Of a stretch of 64,000 nt of DNA, positions 33,920 through 42,914 are shown piece after piece (within the stretch, counting starts at the first letter, position 1; every line of letters starts with the position of its first letter). Source of the DNA: Roseobacter sp. (GTDB lineage Bacteria > Pseudomonadota > Alphaproteobacteria > Rhodobacterales > Rhodobacteraceae); contig JADFAE010000014.1 of assembly GCA_015665415.1 (NCBI GenBank), positions 124,001 to 188,000 on the forward strand, written 5' to 3'. A program made the position numbers and the translations under genes. The notes below the pieces were generated by a model. The model was not told the DNA's origin. It did no database searches and worked only from the letters and a program-made list of their open reading frames with translations.

Positions 33920-33977
33920 CCTCACCATGGGCCGGGTCCGGTACGAGTAGTGGCCAGTCAAAGGGGCTCTAGATGAG

Positions 33978-34002
33978 AAACGCGACCCAGGGGCCGCGTT
34001 TT
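33978..34002. terminator. Bidirectional terminator between GFA and suhB genes
   Basis: AAACGCG (33978-33984) pairs with CGCGTTTT (33995-34002), with partial pairing inside. Convergent genes end on both sides. Confidence 0.7.
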
Positions 34003-34027
34003 GCAATTCTAGAAGATTTCAATCGGA

Positions 34028-34813
34028 TCAGCTGCGAATGACCTTGGCAAAGCTTTCAAAGATCGGCTCGTTGGCGCAGAGCACTTCGCCGCTCTCGACG
34101 ATGCTGTCTTTGGGGTCGATGGCCTCGGCCAGACCACCTGCCTCTTTCACGATGATGATACCAGCCGCCAGATCCCAGGCATTGAGGCGACGTTCCCAGA
34201 AGCCCTCGTAGCGACCAGCGGCCACATAGGCCATGTCCAGTGCCGCAGAGCCAAAGCGGCGCACACCGGCGGTGGCGGGCAGCAGGCGGGCCAGATCCTG
34301 CAGGGTTTCGGGCAGATCGGCGCGGCCCGCAAAAGGCAGACCGGTGGCAAAAATCGATTCAATCATCCGGTGGCGGGCCGAAACCCGGATCCGGGTCTCA
34401 TTCATCCAGGCACCGGCCCCTTTTTCGGCAAAGAACATCTCATCCTTGGCCGGGTCATAGACCACCCCAGCCGTGATCTTGCCCTTGTGCTCCAGCGCGA
34501 TGGAGATCGCCCAATGCGGCAGACCGTGCAGAAAATTGGTGGTGCCATCCAGCGGGTCTACGATCCAACGGCGGGTGGGATCCTCACCAGGGATCTCGCC
34601 GCCCTCTTCGGCCAGCCAGCCATAGGTCGGGCGTGCGCCCATCAGCTCTTCCTTGAGGATCGCCTCAGCTGCAATATCGGCCTTGGAGACAAAGTCACCC
34701 GCGCCCTTGCGCGACACCTGCAGGTTCTCCACTTCCTGGAAATCCTTCACCAGGGAACGACCGGCCTTGCGGGCGGATTTGATCATCACATTGAGGTTTG
34801 CGCTGCCAATCAT
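34028..34813 (-). CDS. suhB: Inositol monophosphatase family protein (SuhB-type)
   Basis: 261 residues with all metal/phosphate motifs: E70-E71 in YGWLAEEGGE, D86-D89 in WIVDPLDGTTNFLHG and D213 in AWDLAAGIIIVKEAGG. It hydrolyses inositol 1-phosphate and similar sugar phosphates with Mg. Bacterial SuhB also binds transcription complexes and assists rRNA maturation. It stands alone, divergent from the CurA-like oxidoreductase. The upstream ribosome site is weak. Length and motifs leave little doubt about the family, while the physiological substrate is not determined. Confidence 0.93.
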   Translation of the reverse strand: MIGSANLNVMIKSARKAGRSLVKDFQEVENLQVSRKGAGDFVSKADIAAEAILKEELMGARPTYGWLAEEGGEIPGEDPTRRWIVDPLDGTTNFLHGLPHWAISIALEHKGKITAGVVYDPAKDEMFFAEKGAGAWMNETRIRVSARHRMIESIFATGLPFAGRADLPETLQDLARLLPATAGVRRFGSAALDMAYVAAGRYEGFWERRLNAWDLAAGIIIVKEAGGLAEAIDPKDSIVESGEVLCANEPIFESFAKVIRS

Positions 34814-35064
34814 GTCTGCTGGGTCCTGTCGAATTCGGGGAGATGTCGGTCAAGCCGTGCCTATACGCCGCAGAGGCGCATTTGCCAAGGGTGAATAAGG
34901 GGGGCCAGCGGCAACAGCAGGATCTCCGTCAAAATTCCACAATACGGAATTTGCCGCAGGGTCACAGCAACGCATGACTTGCCAAAGGCGAAAGTGAACT
35001 CCAGAGTTTAGAAAAACCGACTGGCCCAGCCCAATGCGGCGCGGCCCTCAACAGGGAGAAATTC

Positions 35065-36105
35065 ATGTCCGATCAGATGCAGCAAATCCTGCTGGCCAGC
35101 CGCCCAAACGGTGCCCCAGTGGCAGAGAACTTCCGCCTTGAAAGCAGCGCCCTCCCCCAGCCCGGAGAAGGCGAAGTACTTGTAAAAGTACATTATATGT
35201 CGCTGGACCCTTATATGCGCGGGCGGATGGATGACGCCAAATCATACGCAGCCCCGGTGCCCATCGGCGGTTGCATGGAGGCCGGCGGTGTCGGCGAGGT
35301 CATCGCCTCGAACAGTCCGCATTTTGCCCCCGGAGACTTTGCCTTTGGCATGTTTGGCTGGGCCAGCCACGGCTGCCTGCCCGCCCACGAGCTGCGCAAG
35401 CTGGACCCGAACCAGGGGCCGATCACTGCCGCACTTGGCGTTCTGGGCATGCCAGGGTTTACCGGATGGCATGGCTTGTCCGCCTATGGCCGCCCGCAAG
35501 CGGGGGAAACATTGGTTGTGGCCGCCGCCACCGGCCCGGTGGGCTCCATGGTGGGCCAGCTGGCAAAACAGGCGGGCCTGCGCGTGGTCGGCATCGCCGG
35601 TGGCGCTGACAAATGCAAACTGGCGGTCGAGACCTTTGGCTTTGACGCCTGCCTGGACCACCGCGCCTATGCAGATGCCAAATCCCTGCGCAAGGATCTG
35701 AAAGAGGCCTGCCCCAAGGGCATCGACATCTATTTTGAAAACGTCGCAGGCAAGGTGCTGGAGGCGGTGCTGCCGATGATGAACCCCCATGGTCGCATCC
35801 CGATCTGCGGCATGATCTCCTGGTACAACGCCGGAGCCCTGGGCGAAGGTGCCAGCGACAGCGCCCTGACCGGTCCCAATATCTGGCGCAATATGCTGGT
35901 CAAATTCCTGTCGGTGAACGGGTTCATCATCTCCAACCACTTTGACCGCTACCCCGAATTTCTGAAAGAGGTCGCCCCATTGGTGGCCAAGGGCGAGGTC
36001 CGGTTCGTAGAGGATATTGCCCAAGGTCTGGAGAACGCGCCTGCCGCCTTCATGTCGATGCTGAACGGGGGCAACACCGGCAAACAGATCGTAAAGCTGG
36101 TTTAG
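35065..36105 (+). CDS. NADP-dependent oxidoreductase (MDR, CurA/PTGR-like)
   Basis: 346 residues of the zinc-free medium-chain reductase group. The N-terminal catalytic domain starts ILLASRPNGAPVAENF and contains VHYMSLDPYMRGRMDD, a CurA/prostaglandin-reductase signature. The nucleotide site AAATGPVGSMVGQLAKQAG is near 152-170. It reduces carbon-carbon double bonds of enones or enals with NADPH, such as lipid-derived alkenals. AGGGAGAA precedes ATG. A single gene followed by a hairpin (36112-36138). A detoxification role is inference from the family. Confidence 0.93.
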   Translation: MSDQMQQILLASRPNGAPVAENFRLESSALPQPGEGEVLVKVHYMSLDPYMRGRMDDAKSYAAPVPIGGCMEAGGVGEVIASNSPHFAPGDFAFGMFGWASHGCLPAHELRKLDPNQGPITAALGVLGMPGFTGWHGLSAYGRPQAGETLVVAAATGPVGSMVGQLAKQAGLRVVGIAGGADKCKLAVETFGFDACLDHRAYADAKSLRKDLKEACPKGIDIYFENVAGKVLEAVLPMMNPHGRIPICGMISWYNAGALGEGASDSALTGPNIWRNMLVKFLSVNGFIISNHFDRYPEFLKEVAPLVAKGEVRFVEDIAQGLENAPAAFMSMLNGGNTGKQIVKLV

Positions 36106-36111
36106 AACCTT

Positions 36112-36138
36112 TCCCTGCCTAGAAACTCTTGGCAGGGA
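36112..36138. terminator. Hairpin between convergent genes
   Basis: TCCCTGCC (36112-36119) and GGCAGGGA (36131-36138) are exact inverted repeats around 11 bases, just after the oxidoreductase stop. No T run follows, so termination efficiency is uncertain. Confidence 0.5.
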
Positions 36139-36179
36139 GACTTTCGATCAAGAAGAAAGCAACCCTGCCCTTCTATACT

Positions 36180-36830
36180 TCACTCTTCTCTTGGCATTTC
36201 TGTTGGCAGTGGCTTGGAGCGCTTTCGTTTCTTTTTGCTGCTTTTGTATTCACTCTGATACTGTCTTCGCTGCTTGGTCACTTCATACAAAGTGATCCCA
36301 GAGCTCGTCCCTAGGTTCAGACTTTCAATCATTCCGAACATCGGAATAGCAACACACATTTCACAGCTTTCAACGGCAAGCTCACTAATTCCTCGCTTCT
36401 CATTCCCGAACCAGACTGCCAACTTTGAAAACTGCGTGTAATCCCCCTCGTGCAAAAAGACGTTGGTCTTTCCCTTGACATGAGGCGAAGTGACTATGGA
36501 GGCAAAACCTCTCTTTTGCAGGTGCTCAATGCATTCCTGGGTGCTGTCAAACCTTTTAACAAAAGTCCATTTAACTGCAGAAACTGAAGTTTTCATGAGT
36601 GATTTTCGATCACGAATTTCCTGCCAGTCCTCTGGCAAGGATTTTCGTGGGTCAACTACATAAACGCTTTCAACACCCAGCGCATTTACGTTCCTGATTA
36701 CTGTCCCAATGTTTTTTATGTCTTCGGGGTTTTCAATAACAGCAATCAAGTTCTTGCATCTGAACTTCTTGATTGCATCCGCGCGTTTTCGAACCGACGG
36801 CTTGGATTTCGCTTTTTCTACAGTTTCCAT
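36180..36830 (-). CDS. TrmH/SpoU-family RNA methyltransferase, likely acquired
   Basis: 216 residues with the three SPOUT knot motifs: NIGTVIRNVNALG near 41-53, FGNEKRGISELA near 140-151 and IPMFGMIESLNLGTSSGI near 163-180, which together bind SAM in the trefoil knot. It would 2'-O-methylate a ribose in tRNA or rRNA. The sequence is strikingly AT-rich compared with its neighbours, with many AAA, TTT and TCA codons and a Lys-rich tail (YKSSKKKRKRSK), which points to horizontal acquisition. No mobility gene is visible beside it. Target RNA unknown. Confidence 0.9.
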   Translation of the reverse strand: METVEKAKSKPSVRKRADAIKKFRCKNLIAVIENPEDIKNIGTVIRNVNALGVESVYVVDPRKSLPEDWQEIRDRKSLMKTSVSAVKWTFVKRFDSTQECIEHLQKRGFASIVTSPHVKGKTNVFLHEGDYTQFSKLAVWFGNEKRGISELAVESCEMCVAIPMFGMIESLNLGTSSGITLYEVTKQRRQYQSEYKSSKKKRKRSKPLPTEMPREE

Positions 36831-36965
36831 AACTTTCTAACTCACAAGTCGCTCTTAATAAAACTATGCCTTCAAACACTCCAACACCCATAAGTGGGTT
36901 TCCATCTAAAATCAATGATTTACCTATTGAATTTTGTAGGAAGTAAGTATGGTGCTTTACCCCTT

Positions 36966-37871
36966 CTACTGCTGCTGCAGCTTGCGCGCTTCGACCTTGG
37001 CTAGGCTGATCAGCTTTTGCATATAGGGCTTGTCGCGGTCCTCGCTGCGGATGGCGGCATAAAGCCGACGGGTGATGCCCTCTTTGGTCAGGGGGCGAGT
37101 CACATAGTCAGAGGAATATTTCACCTCTCGCACAACCCAATCCGGCAGCACTGAAATCCCCCGGTTCGAGGCCACCAATAGCAGGATGACAGCGGTCAAT
37201 TCGACCTGGCGAATGCTCTCGGGTTCCACACGGGCCGGGATCAGCAACTGGCTGAAGACATCCAGCCGGGTCTTTTCCACCGGGTAGGTGATCAGGGTCT
37301 GATCGGCAAAATCTTCGGCCTCAATATAGGATTTCTGCGCCAGTGGGTGATGCGCTGAGGCGACAAAAACCGCCTTGTAGTCAAAGAGTTCGATGAAATC
37401 GACGCCCGGGATATCCTCTGGATCGGAAGAGACCACCAGATCCACCTCCTCTTTTTGCAAGGCTGGCATGGCCTCAAAGGCAAGACCGGGGCGAATATCG
37501 ACATCCACATCCGACCAGCTTTTGCGAAACCCCTCCAGCACCGGAAACAACCATTCAAAACAGGCGTGACATTCGATGGCGATATGCATGCGGCCGGCGT
37601 GACCATCGCGCAGAGAGGAAAACTCGGCCTGGGCTGCCTCGACCTGGGGCAAGACCTGCTCTGCCAGTCGCAAAAGGCGCAGCCCCGCCGCCGAGAGCTT
37701 CATCGGTTTGGTGCGGCGCAGGAACAATTCCACTCCGGCCTGATCCTCCAGCCCCTTGATCTGATGGCTCAGGGCGCTTTGGGTGATGTTGAGCTGCTCA
37801 GCTGCACGCGCCAGCCCGCCCGCCTCGTGGATGGCCTTGACGGTGCGCAGGTGGCGAAACTCGATATGCAT
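36966..37871 (-). CDS. metR: LysR-family regulator of methionine genes (MetR-type)
   Basis: 301 residues from the ATG at 37869-37871. A frame six codons longer exists (37889), but MetR proteins start MHIEFRHLRTVKAIHE as here. The helix-turn-helix is ARAAEQLNITQSALSHQIKG, with a homocysteine-type effector domain from about 90. MetR activates methionine-synthesis genes with homocysteine as cofactor. It is divergent from metF, and a 13-base site resembling the MetR box lies between. That location strongly supports the assignment. Confidence 0.9.
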   Translation of the reverse strand: MHIEFRHLRTVKAIHEAGGLARAAEQLNITQSALSHQIKGLEDQAGVELFLRRTKPMKLSAAGLRLLRLAEQVLPQVEAAQAEFSSLRDGHAGRMHIAIECHACFEWLFPVLEGFRKSWSDVDVDIRPGLAFEAMPALQKEEVDLVVSSDPEDIPGVDFIELFDYKAVFVASAHHPLAQKSYIEAEDFADQTLITYPVEKTRLDVFSQLLIPARVEPESIRQVELTAVILLLVASNRGISVLPDWVVREVKYSSDYVTRPLTKEGITRRLYAAIRSEDRDKPYMQKLISLAKVEARKLQQQ

Positions 37872-37906
37872 AACTTCAGTCCAGCTCATGTTGTTCTTGA
37901 GAATTA

Positions 37907-37919
37907 TGAAATTGTCTCA
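37907..37919. promoter_or_regulatory. MetR-box-like site between metR and metF
   Basis: TGAAATTGTCTCA matches the remembered MetR consensus TGAANNNNNTTCA except at one base. It sits inside a longer dyad, TGAGA at 37898 and TCTCA at 37915-37919. It lies 54 bases before the metF start and 36 bases from the metR start. Confidence 0.55.
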
Positions 37920-37973
37920 CAATGCTGCACGTGCAACAAGAGGTGAAATCAGCAAAGACAAGAGAGCAGAGAC

Positions 37974-38840
37974 ATGACGCCCAAGATTTCCTTTGAATTC
38001 TTCCCGCCGCAGAATCTCGAAGCCTCCTTTCGGCTATGGGACACGGTTCAGGTACTGGCCCCGCTGGAGCCACGTTTTGTCTCGGTCACCTATGGCGCGG
38101 GTGGCACCACCCGGGACCTGACCCGCGATGCGGTCAAAACCCTGCATACGTCTTCGGGGTTGAATGTTGCGGCGCATCTCACCTGCGTCAATGCCAGCAA
38201 GGCAGAGACGCTTGAGATCGCAGAGAATTTTGCCAAGGCCGGCGTCAATGAAATTGTCGCCTTGCGGGGCGATCCGCCAAAGGGCGAAGGCCAGTTCACA
38301 CCACATCCCCAAGGCTTTGCCAATTCGGTTGAGCTGATCGAGGCTCTGACAGAGACCGGCAAGTTCACCCTGCGCGTCGGGGCCTACCCCGACCCCCACC
38401 CCGAAGCGGCAAATGCCCAAGCCGATGTCGACTGGCTGAAACGTAAACTGGACGCCGGAGCCGAAGAGGCACTGACCCAGTTTTTCTTTGAAGCCGAGAC
38501 ATTCCTGCGCTTCCGCGATGCCTGTGCCAAGGCCGGGATCGATGGCGACAAGCTGGTGCCCGGTATCCTGCCGATCGAAAACTGGAAAGGCGCACGTAGC
38601 TTTGCCAAACGCTGCGGCACCCATATTCCGGCCTGGGTCGATGATGCTTTTGAAAAGGCGGTGCGCGACAACCGCGAAGATCTTTTGGCCACCGCCCTTT
38701 GCACCGAGCTGTGCGACGATCTGATGCAGGAAGGGGTCGACAAGCTGCATTTTTATACGCTCAATCGCCCTGAGTTGACCCGTGATGTCTGCTTTGCCCT
38801 GGGTCTGACCCCAAAGGTTGCCTTTGAGAACGTAGCGTAA
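37974..38840 (+). CDS. metF: Methylenetetrahydrofolate reductase
   Basis: 288 residues, TIM barrel of the MetF type. MTPKISFEFFPPQ at the start holds the conserved EFFPP. SVTYGAGGTTRDLTRD (near 38-53) and VALRGDPPKGEGQF (near 95-108) are FAD/folate contacts. It reduces 5,10-methylene-THF to 5-methyl-THF for methionine synthase. It is divergent from metR. No ribosome site stronger than GCAGAGAC is present. A nested palindrome (38885-38919) lies downstream before the thioesterase gene. Confidence 0.96.
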   Translation: MTPKISFEFFPPQNLEASFRLWDTVQVLAPLEPRFVSVTYGAGGTTRDLTRDAVKTLHTSSGLNVAAHLTCVNASKAETLEIAENFAKAGVNEIVALRGDPPKGEGQFTPHPQGFANSVELIEALTETGKFTLRVGAYPDPHPEAANAQADVDWLKRKLDAGAEEALTQFFFEAETFLRFRDACAKAGIDGDKLVPGILPIENWKGARSFAKRCGTHIPAWVDDAFEKAVRDNREDLLATALCTELCDDLMQEGVDKLHFYTLNRPELTRDVCFALGLTPKVAFENVA

Positions 38841-38884
38841 GGCTTGTTGCGCCAACACCGCAGGCCCTAAGATCATTCCAAAAA

Positions 38885-38919
38885 GGAACGCACTGGAGGA
38901 AGCCCCTCCCGTACGTTCC
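38885..38919. other. Nested two-tier palindrome
   Basis: GGAACG-cact-GGAGG-aagcc-CCTCC-cgta-CGTTCC: both tiers share one centre and the unpaired spacers are of equal length. It may fold as a hairpin with an internal loop (metF terminator) or serve as an operator for the thioesterase gene 30 bases on. Confidence 0.55.
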
Positions 38920-38948
38920 ATTGGAACCGCATCAAAAGGGCCCCGCTT

Positions 38949-39440
38949 ATGACAATCGCAACTTCTCCGGCCGACCTATTGTCAGTGGAACAGATCACCG
39001 CGCTTTCTGGCCTTGAATTCATGCAGGGCATTCTTGAGGGACGCCTGCCCGGCCCGCCCATTGGGGCGCTGATGGGCTACCAGCTGCATGAAGTTTCCGA
39101 AGGCCGCGCGGTGTTTCGGGGCACCCCGGAATTTCAGGTCACCAACCCGATGGGAACTGTGCATGGCGGCTGGTACGGCACCCTGCTGGACAGCGCCATG
39201 GCCTGCGCGGTGATGACTGCCGTCCCCAAGGGGTCTGCCTATACAACGCTGGAATACAAGGTCAATATCCTGAAGCCCATTCCGCTGGGCACCACGGTGG
39301 ATTGCACTGGCACCATCGATCACGTTGGACGCTCCACCGGGGTGGCCCACGGCGAAATCCGCGGTATTGAGGATGGCAAGCTCTATGCCACCGGCTCTAC
39401 CACCTGTATCGTGATGAATGTCTTTGGCAGAAAAAGCTAA
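38949..39440 (+). CDS. PaaI-family hotdog thioesterase
   Basis: 163 residues with a hotdog fold. The active helix is NPMGTVHGGWYGTLLDSAMA with the HGG turn and the acidic residue (D) used by PaaI-type enzymes. Later strands include TTLEYKVNILKPIPLGTTVD. It hydrolyses acyl-CoA thioesters, most likely of aryl or medium acyl groups. It is longer at the N-terminus than the truncated homolog at the left edge of the window. Located after metF with a separate start. No partner gene is obvious. Confidence 0.9.
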   Translation: MTIATSPADLLSVEQITALSGLEFMQGILEGRLPGPPIGALMGYQLHEVSEGRAVFRGTPEFQVTNPMGTVHGGWYGTLLDSAMACAVMTAVPKGSAYTTLEYKVNILKPIPLGTTVDCTGTIDHVGRSTGVAHGEIRGIEDGKLYATGSTTCIVMNVFGRKS

Positions 39441-39513
39441 ATCCGGGCTGGCTGCGCTTGCAACACGATACATCACAGCCGCCCCCTGAATACCGGAGCC
39501 TGGAAGCTTGCAC

Positions 39514-40593
39514 CTAGGGCAGGTTTCCGGTCACCCCGGCAAACCAGCTTGGTGGTTTTTTCTGCATCTCTACCCCCTGCACGCTGTTGTGCAGCCGCTC
39601 GCTGGGATCCAGCCCGACCTGCCGCTTGCTGCGCAGCAAAAAGATCTTGCCCCAGCCCTGCCAGGTCCCGATCGAAGGCGCCTTGGGATCAACAGGAAAT
39701 CGCATGCGCCAGTCCTGTGGCAGAGGGCAGCCGCAGTCCTCTGCTTTTTCCAACATCCAGACCAGCGGCAGATTGGACAAAGGACGCGCCTCTTCATGGC
39801 CCGCCAGCTGGCCGCCGACATCGCCATGGGCCCCGTGAAACCAGACCTGTTCGATGCGCCCATTCCAGCCCTTTGGGCAGGTCCAGAGCACCGGCCGGAA
39901 CACATCGCGGGTCTCGTCCAGGGCCAGCGCGTGGTAGCCATGTTTTACATGATGGCCCAGCTCATGGTTGTGAAAGGAATGTCGGCTTTCCGCCCAGCGC
40001 CACAGCAGTGGCAACCGCAGCCCCAGCGCCTTGACCGTATCCCAGGCACCAATCATCTCGATCTCGGTCTCGGCATGGCAATGGGCGGCGTGAAAGGCCT
40101 GCGCCGCCTCCGGGGTTCCGCCTTGCTGGTAGTGCCGGTAGGCGGTGCGAATATTGCGCACAGTTGCATGTTGCGCCTTTAGCAGCCCCACCTCCCCGAT
40201 CACGCCGGCCAGGGAGCGCACCGCATAGGCCCCGCGCGAATAGCCCATCAGGTAGATCCGATCGCCGGGGCGGTAGCGCGAGGCCAGATAGCCATAGGCC
40301 CGGCGGATCTGACGATTGATGCCACGCCCCATCATCACATCAGGCGCACTCTTCCAGCCCGTCCACTGGACCCCGGATTCGTAAAAGACCGAGACCTCAC
40401 TGCCCATCTCAAGGCACATCCGGTACAGCTTGCCGGCATGGGACTCAAAGCCGGACTCCAGCGTCGACATGGTCCCGTCCAGAATGATCACATGGGCCTG
40501 CGGTCCCCGCAGCTTGGCCTCGCCGGAATGCTCAGAGCGCAAGGGGCGCCCGAGCCATCCCAGGATGCGATTGCTAAGCTGCTTAAGTACCAT
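39514..40593 (-). CDS. DUF2235 alpha/beta-hydrolase domain protein
   Basis: 359 residues. The hydrolase nucleophile elbow is LMGYSRGAYAVRSLAG near 115-130, with Ser in GYSRG. ILDGTMSTLE near 37-46 and the later WFHGAHGDVGGQL motif (acid and His) complete the DUF2235 pattern. Family members include phospholipase-type effectors and uncharacterised hydrolases. No signal peptide and no type VI genes are nearby, so a cytoplasmic hydrolase is as likely as an effector. Its start codon lies within the last 11 bases of the molybdenum-enzyme gene, so the two are translationally coupled. Confidence 0.85.
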   Translation of the reverse strand: MVLKQLSNRILGWLGRPLRSEHSGEAKLRGPQAHVIILDGTMSTLESGFESHAGKLYRMCLEMGSEVSVFYESGVQWTGWKSAPDVMMGRGINRQIRRAYGYLASRYRPGDRIYLMGYSRGAYAVRSLAGVIGEVGLLKAQHATVRNIRTAYRHYQQGGTPEAAQAFHAAHCHAETEIEMIGAWDTVKALGLRLPLLWRWAESRHSFHNHELGHHVKHGYHALALDETRDVFRPVLWTCPKGWNGRIEQVWFHGAHGDVGGQLAGHEEARPLSNLPLVWMLEKAEDCGCPLPQDWRMRFPVDPKAPSIGTWQGWGKIFLLRSKRQVGLDPSERLHNSVQGVEMQKKPPSWFAGVTGNLP

Positions 40594-42868
40594 CCCTCAG
40601 TGCTTCCCATAGTTTCAACGGTGTGAACGGCATGTCCACCTGCCTCAGCCCCTTGTGCCATGTAGCGTCCTGCACCGCATTGGCCAGTGCTGCCAATGCA
40701 CCAACGGTCCCGGCCTCGCCGCACCCCTTCATTCCCATCGGGTTTTGGGTCGACGGAACCGGTTCAGAGGTAAATCCAATCATGGGCACGTCGCTTGCCC
40801 GCGGCAAGGCATAGTCCATAAACGTTGCCGTGAGCAGTTGGCCATCTTCGTCGTAGACTACATGCTCGGTCATCGCCTGTCCCAGCCCCTGAGCCACCCC
40901 GCCATGCACCTGTCCCTCAGCCAGCATCGGGTTGATCAGATTGCCAAAATCATCGACCACCGTATAGCGGTCCACCGCTGTCACACCGGTTTCGGGGTCG
41001 ATCACGACCTCTGCGATATGGGCCCCGTTTGGAAACGAGCGCCCAGGAAGCTGCGCCCGCGCGGTGTGACGTTGCAGGTCAGCACGACCCTGCGCGCGGG
41101 CCATCTCTGCCACATCAAGCATCGAGGGTGTCAGGTTCGACCCCGCAGCGCGGAACGTCTCGCCATCAAAACTTACGGCGTCTTCTTCAACTCCCATTTC
41201 CTCCGCCAGGAATGGGATAAAGGCCGCCACCATCACCTCCACCGTTGCCAAGGTGGCATTGGCTTGGGTGGTCACCGACCGGGAGCCGCCGGTGCCGCCG
41301 CCCTTGGCAATACGGTCACTGTCGCCTTGAATGGTGGAAATCATATGCGCCGGGATTCCCGTCTGGTCCGCAAGGAACTGGGCATAGACAGTTTCATGCC
41401 CCTGCCCGTTGCTTTGCGTGCCTACGTAGATATTCACCCGACCGTCCTCCAGAAACTCGACTTCTGCACCTTCTGAAGGATCTCCCAAAATGCTTTCGAT
41501 ATAGTAACACAGGCCGACGCCTCTCAGTTTGCCGACCTGGGCATCTGCGCTCCGTCGGGCCTCAAACCCAGCCATATCCGCTTCCTCGAGGGCGCGATCC
41601 AGCACTTTATTGAACTCACCCACGTCGTAGCTTTCACCGGTCACGGTGGCATAGGGGAACTTGGCCGGGGCGATAAAGTTACGCCGGTGCAGCTCCACCG
41701 GGTCCACCCCCAGCTCGCGCGCGGCCCGGTCCATCACCCGCTCCAGCACATAGATCGCCTCGGGGCGGCCGGCACCGCGATAGGCATCAACCTGCGTGGT
41801 ATTGGTATAGATGCCTTCCACCTGCAACCAGGCGGTCTGGATGTCATAGACTCCGGCCAGCACCCGGCTGAACAGCTGGGTCTGAATCGGCTGGCCAAAC
41901 TGCGAGTTATAGGCCCCGAGGTTACAGCGGGTCTGCACCCGGTAGGCGGTGATCTTGAGATCCTTGTCAAAGGCCAGCTCGGCCAGCGAAGTGAGGTCCC
42001 GCCCGCCATTGTCGCTGAGCATGGCCTCGGTGCGGTCCGACATCCAGAATACGGGTTTGCCCAGGGTACGGGCGGCGTGGGCCACGACAAAATACTCAGG
42101 GTATGTCATCGCCTTCATACCAAAGCCTCCGCCCACATCCGGCGTGACCACATGCACCGCGGCCTCCTCCAGTTTCAGCGCCGCCGCCAGCTGAGTTTTG
42201 GCGCCCCAGACCCCCTGACCGCCATAGGTAAAATGCAGGCGTTCGTCTTCCCAGGAGGCAAAACAGCCCCGCGGCTCCATCGCATTGACGATAATGCGGT
42301 TGTCCTCCACCTGCAGCGACACGGTATGGGCGGCCGCGTCAAAGGCAGCCTGGGTCGCGGCCTCATCGCCCATACCCCAGTCAAAGGCCTTGTTTTCGGG
42401 CGCTTCCGGGTGGATCTCTTCGCCGCCAGTCACCAGATCCATTTTCACCGGCAGATCATCGATGTCGAGCAGGATCAGCTCGCCTGCGTCGCGGGCCTGG
42501 TCCAGGGTTTCGGCAATAACCACCGCAATGGGTTCCCCAACAAAGCGCACGCGCGCCCCTGCCAGCATATGCCGCTCCGGAGCGGCCCCGTCGCTGCCGT
42601 CGCGGTTCTTGACCACGGTGGCGTCCATGGTGGTGGTCAGACCCGCGGCCTGCAGATCCTCCAGCGTTGCCACCATATGCACGCCCTCGGCGGCGCGGGC
42701 CTCGTCCAGATCCAGCTCGGTGATCACCCCATGGGCCACCGGGCTGCGCAGCATCCAAGCGCGCAACGCCCCTTCGGGCGCACAGTCTTCCACATAACGG
42801 CCCTGGCCGGTCAGGAACCGGACATCTTCAACTCGTTTGACTGGCTGGCTTTTTCCGAACTTGTCCAT
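40583..42868 (-). CDS. Molybdenum hydroxylase large subunit (form II CoxL / xanthine dehydrogenase family)
   Basis: 761 residues that bind molybdopterin cytosine dinucleotide. Motifs: GGQGVWGAKTQLAAAL, GGGFGMKAMTYPEYFV, VDAYRGAGRPEAIYVLERVM, GTQSNGQGHETVYAQFL, and CGEAGTVGALAALANAV with the catalytic Glu near the C-terminus. The active-site loop reads AYRGAGR, the form II signature, not AYxCSFR of true CO dehydrogenase. Such enzymes hydroxylate aldehydes or N-heterocycles. The usual FAD (CoxM) and iron-sulfur (CoxS) subunit genes are absent on both sides, which is unusual. It overlaps the DUF2235 gene by 11 bases. Confidence 0.93.
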   Translation of the reverse strand: MDKFGKSQPVKRVEDVRFLTGQGRYVEDCAPEGALRAWMLRSPVAHGVITELDLDEARAAEGVHMVATLEDLQAAGLTTTMDATVVKNRDGSDGAAPERHMLAGARVRFVGEPIAVVIAETLDQARDAGELILLDIDDLPVKMDLVTGGEEIHPEAPENKAFDWGMGDEAATQAAFDAAAHTVSLQVEDNRIIVNAMEPRGCFASWEDERLHFTYGGQGVWGAKTQLAAALKLEEAAVHVVTPDVGGGFGMKAMTYPEYFVVAHAARTLGKPVFWMSDRTEAMLSDNGGRDLTSLAELAFDKDLKITAYRVQTRCNLGAYNSQFGQPIQTQLFSRVLAGVYDIQTAWLQVEGIYTNTTQVDAYRGAGRPEAIYVLERVMDRAARELGVDPVELHRRNFIAPAKFPYATVTGESYDVGEFNKVLDRALEEADMAGFEARRSADAQVGKLRGVGLCYYIESILGDPSEGAEVEFLEDGRVNIYVGTQSNGQGHETVYAQFLADQTGIPAHMISTIQGDSDRIAKGGGTGGSRSVTTQANATLATVEVMVAAFIPFLAEEMGVEEDAVSFDGETFRAAGSNLTPSMLDVAEMARAQGRADLQRHTARAQLPGRSFPNGAHIAEVVIDPETGVTAVDRYTVVDDFGNLINPMLAEGQVHGGVAQGLGQAMTEHVVYDEDGQLLTATFMDYALPRASDVPMIGFTSEPVPSTQNPMGMKGCGEAGTVGALAALANAVQDATWHKGLRQVDMPFTPLKLWEALRDGT

Positions 42869-42914
42869 GCTTGCCCCTCTTCGCGCTGGCTGGTGCTTTG
42901 GGGCGACATTAGTG

